Assembly (NCBI RefSeq): GCF_029892445.1
Contig: NZ_JARXVJ010000001.1
Location: forward strand, 2,604,001 to 2,668,000
Direction: 5' to 3'
Source of the DNA: Chryseobacterium sp. H1D6B
GTDB taxonomy: Bacteria; Bacteroidota; Bacteroidia; Flavobacteriales; Weeksellaceae
Length of the DNA stretch: 64,000 bases
The translations under genes were made by a program, and so were the position numbers. The notes beneath the pieces are model-generated. The model made no database searches, was not told the DNA's origin, and was given only the letters and a program-made list of their open reading frames with translations. Shown piece after piece: positions 52,483-59,705 of the stretch. The first letter of the stretch is position 1; every line of letters starts with the position of its first letter.

Positions 52483-53538
52483 ATGATCTGGCCAGATTTA
52501 ATAAGCAAAAAATTAAATGTAAAATATCCTGTTATCCAAGCTCCGATGTTTGGGGTGAGTACATCGAAAATGACGGCGTCAGCGTCCAATGCCGGCTGTC
52601 TGGGATCATTAGCGCTGGCTGATCTTTCTGCTGATCAGTCAATTGAACTTATCCGGCAGACAAAGAAACTAACACAAACCCCGTTTGCCGTAAATATTTT
52701 TGTTCATGATATTCCTGAAATCACAGATTCTTTAAGGGCGAAATTTGTTGAAGCAAAGAAGTTTATAGAAAAATTAGCAAAGGAAAATAACTTGGATGTC
52801 AGCCTTCCTGATCTTAAAGATATTAAAGTAGGCAGTTATCATGAGCAGGTGAATGCACTTATCGAAGAAAATTGTAAAATCCTAAGTTTCACTTTTGGAA
52901 ATCTTGATGAAAAAAGTATCCAAAAATTAAAAGAGAACGGGGTAGTACTTATCGGTACATGTACTTCTGTTGAAGAGGCTTTGGAATTAGAAAAATCTGG
53001 AATTGATATGATCTGTGTTCAAGGAATTGAAGCAGGAGGCCACCGCGGAACTTTTGACGCCGAAAATATTCCCCAGATCGGGGGTATGTCTCTGTTTTCA
53101 CAGGTTTATGATCATGTAAATGTGCCGTTGATTTACGCAGGCGGCATTTATAATGCAAAAACTTTACGGGCTTCAAAACAATTGGGCGCACAGGGATTTC
53201 AGGTAGGAAGTATTTTACTGGCCTCGCAAGAAAGTGCTTTACATCCGTTTGAAAAAGACAGGCTTAAAAAGGTCAGTGAAAAAGATATTATCTTAACGAG
53301 AAGTTTTTCAGGAAGATATGCTAGAGGAATTAGAAATAAATACATCCAGACAATAGACAGCTCAAATTATATTCTGCCTTACCCATATCAGAATAAACTG
53401 ACGAATGAGCTGCGGAGAGTTTCAAAAACACAGCAGAATATTGATTTTATAAGCATTTGGGCAGGACAGTCTATTCATGAGTATAGTGAGCTTTCTACAG
53501 CTGATATTCTGGAAAATCTTATTAAAGAATGTAAATAA
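52483..53538 (+). CDS. Nitronate monooxygenase family protein
   Basis: 351 residues, FMN-binding TIM barrel of the NMO/2-nitropropane dioxygenase family. YPVIQAPMFGVSTSKMTASASNAG, VQGIEAGGHRGTF (phosphate and active-site His) and the GSIYNAKTLRASKQLGAQGFQVGS region identify it. It detoxifies propionate-3-nitronate and similar nitroalkanes, or is a related enoyl reductase. No neighbours suggest a substrate. Confidence 0.92.
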   Translation: MIWPDLISKKLNVKYPVIQAPMFGVSTSKMTASASNAGCLGSLALADLSADQSIELIRQTKKLTQTPFAVNIFVHDIPEITDSLRAKFVEAKKFIEKLAKENNLDVSLPDLKDIKVGSYHEQVNALIEENCKILSFTFGNLDEKSIQKLKENGVVLIGTCTSVEEALELEKSGIDMICVQGIEAGGHRGTFDAENIPQIGGMSLFSQVYDHVNVPLIYAGGIYNAKTLRASKQLGAQGFQVGSILLASQESALHPFEKDRLKKVSEKDIILTRSFSGRYARGIRNKYIQTIDSSNYILPYPYQNKLTNELRRVSKTQQNIDFISIWAGQSIHEYSELSTADILENLIKECK

Positions 53539-53542
53539 AAAT

Positions 53543-53573
53543 AAAATCTCCTTTCGGTAGGAAAGGAGATTTT
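53543..53573. terminator. Bidirectional terminator after the nitronate monooxygenase gene
   Basis: AAAATCTCCTTTC (53543-53555) and GAAAGGAGATTTT (53561-53573) form a 13-bp stem; T-runs on both sides. Confidence 0.85.
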
Positions 53574-53620
53574 ATTTTTTAATTGTCGTTACAAAAGTTG
53601 AGGAATTAAGACGTTTAAGT

Positions 53621-53657
53621 GAGATTCTTCACTGCAATTACGCTTCATCTGAATGAC
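53621..53657. repeat. Partial dispersed repeat (right end)
   Basis: GAGATTCTTCACTGC... ending CTGAATGACA, corresponding to the right half of the copy at 45579. A left half is not visible. Confidence 0.5.
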
Positions 53658-53667
53658 AAAATATTGT

Positions 53668-55005
53668 TTATTTAGTTAAATCTAATCCGCCGAAGTTACC
53701 AGAACTCATCATCAAAAAGACTCCATTAGTTTTATCTAAAGTTTTCCAGTACGTATGAAGTTCTTCAGCATTAGTAAATACTTTTAAACCGTTATTTTTA
53801 AATTTCTCTTTAATCAGTTCAGGAGAGATAGGATCCATTCTTTTGATCTTTAAAGCATCTTCAGAATAGAAAACTACAGCTTCATCTAAACCGTCCATTG
53901 CGTGGTCGTACTGCTCTAAAAAGACAGGATTTAAGCTTGAATAGGTATGAAGCTCCAAGAAGCCGTATTTCTTTTCATTTTTAAACTGCTCACAGAAAGC
54001 TTTTACAGCGGCTTTTACTTTACTTGGAGCGTGGGCAAAATCTTTATAAAGCGTTCCTTTATCTTCTCTTTCTACTTTTTCAAGACGTTTAGAAGCTCCT
54101 TTGAAACTCATAATCGCTTCATAGAAATCTTCATCCATAATGCCAAGCTGGCGGCAGATATTTCTTGCGCTTTCCATATTCAATAAATTGTGGGCTCCAA
54201 AAACAGAAAGAGGAACATCTCCCATTTCGGTTTTTAAATATACCTTTCCATTATTGATCTCATATTCAGGGGTTTTGTAAGGTATTTTTCTGAAATAGTT
54301 TTCGGCACTTTCTACTACTTTTACTACCTCTGGATCTTCTTCATTATAGACCAGCACACCTCCTGGAGTAATACTTGCCGTGAATTTTCTGAACTGCTCT
54401 ATATAATCATCAAATGTTTTGAAAACATTAATATGATCCCAGGCAATACCGCTCATTAAAGCAATATTCGGCTGATAGAGTAAAAACTTTGAACGAAGAT
54501 CAATAGGAGAGGAAAGATATTCGTCGCCCTCCAATACCATGAAATCGTTGTCCTGCGTTAATTTCACCATGCAGTCAAACCCTTCCAGCTGGGCTCCTAC
54601 CATAAAATCTACCTCTTTCTGATGGAAATTCAGAACGTGTAAGATCATCGAAGTGATAGTCGTTTTACCATGAGAACCTGCGATTACTACACGGGTTTTG
54701 TTTTTAGACTGTTCGTAAAGAAATTCAGGATAAGAATATATTTTTAAACCCAGTTCTTTTGCTTTTGCAAGCTCAGGATTGTCTTGATGTGCATGCATTC
54801 CCAGAATTACGGCATCAAGATCTGAAGTGATCTTTTCAGGAAACCAGCCCATTTCTTCGGGAAGTATTCCTTTCTTTTCAAGCCTTGATTTTGAAGGTTC
54901 AAAAATAGCATCATCTGAACCTGTTACCTGATATCCTTTGTCTTTTAATGCAATAGCAAGATTATGCATAGCACTTCCGCCGATGGCAATGAAATGGGTC
55001 TTCAA
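53668..55005 (-). CDS. mpl: UDP-N-acetylmuramate:tripeptide ligase Mpl
   Basis: 445 residues. The start must be the TTG at 55005, two bases after the upstream stop: an in-frame TAA lies nine bases before it, and a later ATG would remove the HFIAIGGSAMHNLA glycine motif. The domain order is that of Mur ligases: N-terminal UDP-binding, the ATP-binding GSHGKTTITSMIL loop near residue 112, and a C-terminal domain with SSGNFGG. It ligates recycled L-Ala-gamma-D-Glu-meso-DAP to UDP-MurNAc. MurC-like but with the Mpl insertion. The next gene upstream is a small lipoprotein. Confidence 0.93.
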   Translation of the reverse strand: MKTHFIAIGGSAMHNLAIALKDKGYQVTGSDDAIFEPSKSRLEKKGILPEEMGWFPEKITSDLDAVILGMHAHQDNPELAKAKELGLKIYSYPEFLYEQSKNKTRVVIAGSHGKTTITSMILHVLNFHQKEVDFMVGAQLEGFDCMVKLTQDNDFMVLEGDEYLSSPIDLRSKFLLYQPNIALMSGIAWDHINVFKTFDDYIEQFRKFTASITPGGVLVYNEEDPEVVKVVESAENYFRKIPYKTPEYEINNGKVYLKTEMGDVPLSVFGAHNLLNMESARNICRQLGIMDEDFYEAIMSFKGASKRLEKVEREDKGTLYKDFAHAPSKVKAAVKAFCEQFKNEKKYGFLELHTYSSLNPVFLEQYDHAMDGLDEAVVFYSEDALKIKRMDPISPELIKEKFKNNGLKVFTNAEELHTYWKTLDKTNGVFLMMSSGNFGGLDLTK

Positions 55006-55007
55006 TT

Positions 55008-55448
55008 TTATTTAGTGTTTTTTACATTATTATTAATGAGCTCCTGGAAAGCATTTAAAATAGTATTCCAGTTTGTTTTAAAATTCGGCATCACCAAACT
55101 TGCATCTGTTTTACTCCCTTCATTCGGACCTTTCTTTACATTAATAGAAGTAGAAACGTTGTCGTATAATTTTTTACGGTCTTCCTGTATTCTTCTAAAA
55201 TTATTTTGAGAAAGAATATGGTCAAGCTTTTTTAAGTCTTCATTGGAGATTTTAAAATCCTTCTTGAATTTTTTTCCCTGCCCTTCAAAAGAATAATGTG
55301 CATTGTTACCTTTTATAAGCAGATTCTCATACATCGCGGCATTACCTCCGCTTTTGGAATAGCTTATATCAAAATCTGAATACACTTTTTGGCTGTTACA
55401 TGAGACTAATACTATGACTGCGAATAAGATCTCTATTATTCTTTTCAT
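55008..55448 (-). CDS. Hypothetical lipoprotein
   Basis: 146 residues with a lipobox VLVSC (Cys17) after MKRIIEILFAVIV. The mature part has YSKSGGNAAMYENLLIKGNNAHYSFEGQGK, a polar beta-rich pattern. No family recognised. It is two bases upstream of the mpl start and 17 downstream of the acyltransferase gene, so all are in one transcript and it may have an envelope role. Confidence 0.7.
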   Translation of the reverse strand: MKRIIEILFAVIVLVSCNSQKVYSDFDISYSKSGGNAAMYENLLIKGNNAHYSFEGQGKKFKKDFKISNEDLKKLDHILSQNNFRRIQEDRKKLYDNVSTSINVKKGPNEGSKTDASLVMPNFKTNWNTILNAFQELINNNVKNTK

Positions 55449-55464
55449 ACGTAATTTTACTGTT

Positions 55465-56271
55465 TTAATTATCTGAATCCTTTTGTTCTAATTTTTTAGC
55501 TTTTAATTCTTCATCATAACTGTGTAGTAAATTGAAATCTTCAGTCTGCTCTATGGCAGTCATAATTTTCAATAATATTTGGTGTGCGTTTTCTTTGTCA
55601 TAATCTATATCAAGAGGTGCTTTGAACTCCATGGTAGGTTTTACGCCTGTAACCTTTACACGGAGGCCTTTTTTGTCAAATGCTCTTCTGAATCCGTTGA
55701 TCTTGATCGGGATTACAATCGGACGCTGATTTTTAACCAATTTGGCCGTACCTCTTCTTCCTTGAGCGAATGCTGATGTAGTACCTTGAGGGAAAGTAGC
55801 TACCCAGCCGTTGTCTAAAGCCTTCATAATATTATCAACCTCAGTGAGGTCTACCATTCTATTGACATTTTTGCCTTCAGCCCTCCAGGTTCTTTTCACT
55901 GTTACAGCGCCTGCAATTTTAAAAATCTTTGGAAGAATCCCTTTATTCATAGTTTCTTCGGCAGCAACATAGTAAAAGTCTATCTTGGGATTAAGCAGAT
56001 AGATTGGGTTTTTTATGGTGTTTAAATATCCATTGTTTACGGCACAGAATGCATGATACATCGCTGCAACATCTGCAAAATAAGTCTGATGGTTGGAAAC
56101 GAAAAGTACATTTGAATCCGGAAGATCCACCAAGTGTTCAGTACCGGTTATTTTCAGCTTATTAAAGCCGTTGAATCTCCTGTAAGAAACAAATCCTAAA
56201 ATGAAAATAATGATCCTTTTTAAAAAATAAGGAGTTCCGAATGCATCGGTGAATATATTTTTCTTCGCCAT
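55465..56271 (-). CDS. Acyltransferase, 1-acylglycerol-3-phosphate O-acyltransferase-like, with altered motifs
   Basis: 268 residues. The AGPAT core is recognisable: FVSNHQTYFADVAAMYH is block I and FPQGTTSAFAQGRRG is the substrate block. In canonical enzymes these are NHxxxxD and FPEGTRS. Here the His-to-Asp spacing is five residues rather than four (NHQTYFAD), and the Glu is Gln (FPQGTTS). A hydrophobic N-terminal segment anchors it. It may be a divergent subfamily; the substrate is probably not certain phosphatidic acid synthesis. Confidence 0.75.
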   Translation of the reverse strand: MAKKNIFTDAFGTPYFLKRIIIFILGFVSYRRFNGFNKLKITGTEHLVDLPDSNVLFVSNHQTYFADVAAMYHAFCAVNNGYLNTIKNPIYLLNPKIDFYYVAAEETMNKGILPKIFKIAGAVTVKRTWRAEGKNVNRMVDLTEVDNIMKALDNGWVATFPQGTTSAFAQGRRGTAKLVKNQRPIVIPIKINGFRRAFDKKGLRVKVTGVKPTMEFKAPLDIDYDKENAHQILLKIMTAIEQTEDFNLLHSYDEELKAKKLEQKDSDN

Positions 56272-56298
56272 TTCTCAATTAAACACGGTAGTGCAAAG

Positions 56299-56928
56299 TT
56301 ACATATTTTTCAGCAACTGGCTGAATTCACTTAGGATCATTGCTGTAGCTCCCCAGATAATATATCCGTTAAAATTAATCACTGGAACTTCATGGCCTCC
56401 GGCGCTTTCTAAAGCCATAATTTCAGGTTTGTCCGGAAGATTTAAAAATGAAGTGATAGGAAATTCTATAGTTTCTACTGCTTCACTCTGCTGTAAAATG
56501 AAGGAAGGATTTTTTTTGGTGTAAGAAATATAGGTGTACACATAAAAATTACTTGGCGGAACATAGATAGGAGACATTTCTCTTATCACTCTTACATAAT
56601 GTTTATCTATACCTATCTCTTCTGAAGTTTCACGGACAGCTGTTTCAGCGAAATCCCTGTCCATTTCTTCCCGCTTTCCGCCGGGAAGGGAGATCTGTCC
56701 GCTGTGTCTGTCATGTTCATTTTCAGTTCTTTGAATTAAAGGAAAATACCATTCATCGTCTTTTAAGTATAGTAAGATGTTAACGGCTGCGAATTTTGGA
56801 TTTTTTTCTAAGATCTGGTCATAACTAAAAGCAGCACGATAGGGCGGGGAAAAGACTCCGTGGGCATTTTCTCCGGGTAATTCTACATTTTTAATTTTTC
56901 GTAATAAATCTTTTCCAAAACTTTCCAT
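56299..56928 (-). CDS. NUDIX hydrolase, CoA pyrophosphatase-like
   Basis: 209 residues. The Nudix box reads GGKREEMDRDFAETAVRETSEEIG with the essential RExxEE; it is preceded by EHDRHSGQISLP, the hallmark of the CoA pyrophosphatase (NudL) subfamily. It splits nucleoside-diphosphate-linked compounds such as CoA. The gene opens the minus-strand run of acyltransferase, lipoprotein and mpl. It is divergent from the curli locus. Confidence 0.9.
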   Translation of the reverse strand: MESFGKDLLRKIKNVELPGENAHGVFSPPYRAAFSYDQILEKNPKFAAVNILLYLKDDEWYFPLIQRTENEHDRHSGQISLPGGKREEMDRDFAETAVRETSEEIGIDKHYVRVIREMSPIYVPPSNFYVYTYISYTKKNPSFILQQSEAVETIEFPITSFLNLPDKPEIMALESAGGHEVPVINFNGYIIWGATAMILSEFSQLLKNM

Positions 56929-57022
56929 AGCTCAAATTTAGGAATATATATTGAAGAAAGAAACAGCAGCAACTGTTAATTAATTAGGTTTTAATACTTA
57001 GGTCCTCTAGGTGTTTTTACGT

Positions 57023-57062
57023 AATCACAGCTGGTGACTTTAAGAATGGTAACCAGTGATTT
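57023..57062 (+). promoter_or_regulatory. Imperfect inverted repeat upstream of the curli operon
   Basis: AATCACAGCTGGTGAC (57023-57038) and GTAACCAGTGATT (57049-57061) share CTGGT(G/T)AC in inverted orientation (7 of 8) plus AATCAC. It is 46-85 bases upstream of the -7 element, a position suited for an activator such as the LuxR-type regulator at 62648. The binding itself is inference. Confidence 0.45.
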
Positions 57063-57107
57063 TGAAATATACACTTTTTTGATGGTTTTTCCCTTGTATT
57101 AAGAATA

Positions 57108-57115
57108 TACCTTTG
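57108..57115 (+). promoter_or_regulatory. -7 element of the curli operon
   Basis: TACCTTTG matches TAnnTTTG, 30 bases before the csgA-like ATG. There is no TTG at the normal 19-21 bp distance (nearest have 11 or 26), which suggests that an activator helps the polymerase. Confidence 0.55.
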
Positions 57116-57145
57116 TCTCACTATTAACCAATTAATTTCACTAAG

Positions 57146-57964
57146 ATGAAAACAATTATTACGAGTGTATTTACACTAATTAGCATGAGCTTTGCCTTTG
57201 CACAGACAAATATCGATCTAGAGTATCAAATAGGTAATCTGAATACGTCTGCAGTTAATCAGACAGGAATTTTGAATATCAACTATCTGGATCAAAAAGG
57301 AAATCTTAATACGGCAGAAATAGACCAAGTGGGTGCACTTAATATCAATTATATTGAAACTGTCGGAAACAACAATTCTGTTGATATCAACCAAGCTGGA
57401 ATTGGAAATAATCACAAAGTAACCCAGCTGGGAAACAGAAACACAGCAGAGACAACACAGGCAGGAACTCTCAATTTTACTGAGCAGATACAGACTGGAA
57501 ATAGAAATGATGTTTCTTCCGAACAATCAGGAAAAATAAATACGGCTTTCCAATCTCAAACGGGTGCCAGTAATGTCGCTTGGTCAATTCAGGATGGTAA
57601 TAATAACAGTATCTCTCAGCTGCAGTTAGGAGATAGAAATAAAGGAAGCGGAATACAATCAGGTGACGGAAATGTTCTTACCCATGAGCAGAATGGAGAT
57701 AATAATGATGCTGTAAATGACCAAGCAGGAGACAATAATATCGCTGCTTCTACACAAATTGGGAATTATAATATTACGGCGGGGGTACAGACAGGTTCCG
57801 GTAACGAGATTTACCAAAACCAGACAGGTAATTTCAATAATGCTGTTGATACACAGATAGGTAATGGCAACTATAGTTTAGTAAACCAAACTGGAGATCT
57901 TCAAAGCCATGTAGGGACACAAATAGGAAATAACAATTTAATGACAGTCAATCAGTCCAATTAA
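57146..57964 (+). CDS. csgA: Curlin repeat protein, probable major amyloid subunit
   Basis: 272 residues. A signal peptide (MKTIITSVFTLISMSFAFAQ) is followed by five residues and then 22 consecutive 11-residue units of the form xxQxGxxNxxx, ending VNQSN. Units include IDQVGALNINY, VTQLGNRNTAE and STQIGNYNITA. Q and N at fixed positions are the amyloid ladder of CsgA. In E. coli CsgA there are five longer repeats; here the register is perfectly regular. It is encoded first, just behind the promoter and ahead of a terminator, so it should be the most abundant product. Being the major subunit is inferred from length and position. Confidence 0.9.
   Translation: MKTIITSVFTLISMSFAFAQTNIDLEYQIGNLNTSAVNQTGILNINYLDQKGNLNTAEIDQVGALNINYIETVGNNNSVDINQAGIGNNHKVTQLGNRNTAETTQAGTLNFTEQIQTGNRNDVSSEQSGKINTAFQSQTGASNVAWSIQDGNNNSISQLQLGDRNKGSGIQSGDGNVLTHEQNGDNNDAVNDQAGDNNIAASTQIGNYNITAGVQTGSGNEIYQNQTGNFNNAVDTQIGNGNYSLVNQTGDLQSHVGTQIGNNNLMTVNQSN
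57221..57946 (+). repeat. 22 tandem 33-bp curlin units
   Basis: 726 bases encoding 22 uninterrupted 11-residue curlin units. The Gln at unit position 3, Gly at 5 and Asn at 8 are present in nearly all units; the nucleotide sequence is diverged so these are old repeats rather than recent duplications. Confidence 0.85.
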
Positions 57965-57984
57965 AGAACAGTGTAATTTCAATG

Positions 57985-58016
57985 AAAAGGAGAGGTGTCC
58001 AGCTTCTCCTTTTTTA
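57985..58016 (+). terminator. Intrinsic terminator between csgA-like and csgB-like genes
   Basis: AAAAGGAGA (57985-57993) and TCTCCTTTT (58005-58013) form a 9-bp stem, followed by TT. Transcription probably terminates here in part, giving much csgA mRNA and less read-through into the assembly genes. Confidence 0.75.
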
Positions 58017-58109
58017 ATCTTAAAAAATAGGTGTTCAGAAATGCTGATTTAAGATTTGTACAGATTGATATTTTGTTCTCAGTTTTTCAATACCATAAAT
58101 TTCAATAAA

Positions 58110-58517
58110 ATGAATACCCTATTTAAATTAAACTGTAGTGTTTGGGCACTTTTACTATTCTCTTCTTTGAAATCCCAGCAGACCGATTGGAATCAGATTA
58201 ACAGCAGTACAGCTCTGGGGGTTATTGCCGGTCAAGCTTCTGATCAAAATATTTCTTATTCCCATGTTACTCAGGAGGGGAATTTTAATAATGCTGATCT
58301 ATCTCTCAATGCAAAAACAGTTATTTCTGTAAAGCAACTTGGTGACAATAACAGTTTTTATTTCAATAATTCTTTTGCTGAAAAAGAAGTGAAAACAGCG
58401 GTAACCACTCAAGGAAATAATAATAGTATTGATATTACTGGAAGCAACAGTATTTCGGACGGGCTGAAAATGAATATACAAGGGGATAACATGACGATTT
58501 TTATGAGAAACTACTAA
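58110..58517 (+). CDS. csgB: Short curlin-like protein, candidate nucleator (CsgB-like)
   Basis: 135 residues from the ATG at 58110 (an upstream in-frame start adds 18 residues before the signal peptide). After MNTLFKLNCSVWALLLFSSLKSQ there are degenerate curlin units: VTQEGNFNNAD, VKQLGDNNSFY, TTQGNNNSIDI and NIQGDNMTIFM. Short, with fewer units than the partner and a basic/aromatic C-terminus (MRNY), as in CsgB nucleators that sit on the cell surface. It lies between the terminator and csgE, 11 bases upstream of the latter. Confidence 0.75.
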   Translation: MNTLFKLNCSVWALLLFSSLKSQQTDWNQINSSTALGVIAGQASDQNISYSHVTQEGNFNNADLSLNAKTVISVKQLGDNNSFYFNNSFAEKEVKTAVTTQGNNNSIDITGSNSISDGLKMNIQGDNMTIFMRNY

Positions 58518-58528
58518 GTCTTTTACCT

Positions 58529-59260
58529 ATGAAAAGCCGATATTTTTTATTTTTTTATTCCTTATTTCTATTTTCCCCTCTTTTTCATTACGGGCAGGAA
58601 GATAAAAAAGTAGCTGTTAAGATTGAGAGTACAGTTATTGAAAATCAGATTAAACTAAAAGCTGTTGCTGTGAACAATACCAATATTTACAGGGAGCTGA
58701 ATTATCTCTTAGTCTGTATTAAAAAAGGGAATGGAGGCAGCCTGTCTAATAATAAACAGAGCGGAAAGTTCTCTATCAGTCCGAACGAAGTGAAAAACCT
58801 CTCAGAAATCAATGTTAATCTTGAAAAAAAAGAAGCTTTGAAAGCTTTTCTTTATATCAAAGATGAAGAAACCCAGAAGCTTGTAGCCAAAGACAGTCTG
58901 GAGCTTAATCAAGATTTGTTTAAAAAGAAAGTAAGCAGGGTAGAAGAAGATGCTGTATTTGAATTAAAAGGGCTGGCGATAGATCAGACAAAAAGCAGAA
59001 TTGGAAAAGATTTCTATGATTTATTTTATATCCAGTACAGTCAGATTTCTGATAAAAGCAGTACTGCTGTTACTATTTCTGAAATTCCTGTGCGGGGAAC
59101 AAGCGGGCAGATTAATATTGAGATTGATGATAAAATAGTCTACAGCTTTATGACTAATTCCAGTGATGACTATCTGAAAGAGCAGGCAGATAACAGCCTC
59201 AAATATATCAAGGAATTCAATGCAAAGAAAAATCTTATCAAAAATGAATTTATGTACTAA
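58529..59260 (+). CDS. csgE: CsgE-type curli secretion factor with a CsgH-like N-terminal domain
   Basis: 243 residues. A signal peptide covers the first 22. Residues about 28-127 form a beta-rich domain with IKLKAVAVNNTNIYRELNYLL, GNGGSLSNNKQSGKF and SEINVNL; this arrangement (GG...S..QSGxF) resembles CsgH, the Ig-like curli inhibitor of alpha-proteobacteria. Residues about 143-243 carry the CsgE core (LKGLAIDQTKSRIGKDFYDLFY and the RGTSGQINIEIDDKIVY strand). E. coli CsgE has only the second part (~129 residues). A fusion of chaperone and gate-keeping factor is inferred. Confidence 0.82.
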   Translation: MKSRYFLFFYSLFLFSPLFHYGQEDKKVAVKIESTVIENQIKLKAVAVNNTNIYRELNYLLVCIKKGNGGSLSNNKQSGKFSISPNEVKNLSEINVNLEKKEALKAFLYIKDEETQKLVAKDSLELNQDLFKKKVSRVEEDAVFELKGLAIDQTKSRIGKDFYDLFYIQYSQISDKSSTAVTISEIPVRGTSGQINIEIDDKIVYSFMTNSSDDYLKEQADNSLKYIKEFNAKKNLIKNEFMY

Positions 59261-59268
59261 AACCACTT

Positions 59269-59682
59269 ATGATGAAAACCTTTACTATTGTTTTAGCTTT
59301 TACAGCGGGGATATTTTTCGGAAAATCCCAACAGCTCGTCTATAAGCCTATTAATCCTGCATTTGGAGGAGAAACGTTCAATTATCAATGGCTTTTAAGT
59401 TCAGCGAATGCACAAAATCAGTTTGATGACAAAAAAGATTTTAATAGTCTGCTGAATAAATCAAGTTCTCTTGACAGTTTCAGCCAGAGTCTTAACCGTC
59501 AGGTGTTAAGTGAGCTTTCCAGAAAGCTGTTTCAGGAACAATTTGGTGAAGGAACGGTTCAGCCCGGAAACTATCTTTTCGGATCGCTTTACGTACAGGT
59601 AACTACGACTGCTAAGGGATTGATGATTAGTATTTTGGATACTAATACAGGAGAGCAGTCCGAAATTGTTATTCCCAAATAA
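59269..59682 (+). CDS. csgF: Curli assembly protein CsgF
   Basis: 137 residues. Signal peptide to about residue 20 (FGKSQ). NPAFGGETFNYQWLLSSANAQNQ is the segment that plugs the CsgG pore in E. coli (FRNPNFGG...LLNSAQAQN), followed by FSQSLNRQVLSELSRKL and the C-terminal GLMISILDTNTGEQSEIVIP. CsgF anchors the nucleator and forms a second constriction over CsgG. Eight bases separate it from csgE. Confidence 0.92.
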   Translation: MMKTFTIVLAFTAGIFFGKSQQLVYKPINPAFGGETFNYQWLLSSANAQNQFDDKKDFNSLLNKSSSLDSFSQSLNRQVLSELSRKLFQEQFGEGTVQPGNYLFGSLYVQVTTTAKGLMISILDTNTGEQSEIVIPK

Positions 59683-59705
59683 TAAAACTAAAAACTAATT
59701 TATCC

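Noticed and set aside
57146..57964. Ice-binding or adhesin repeat protein
   Set aside because: The xxQxGxxNxxx register with csgE, csgF and csgG adjacent is specific for curlins.
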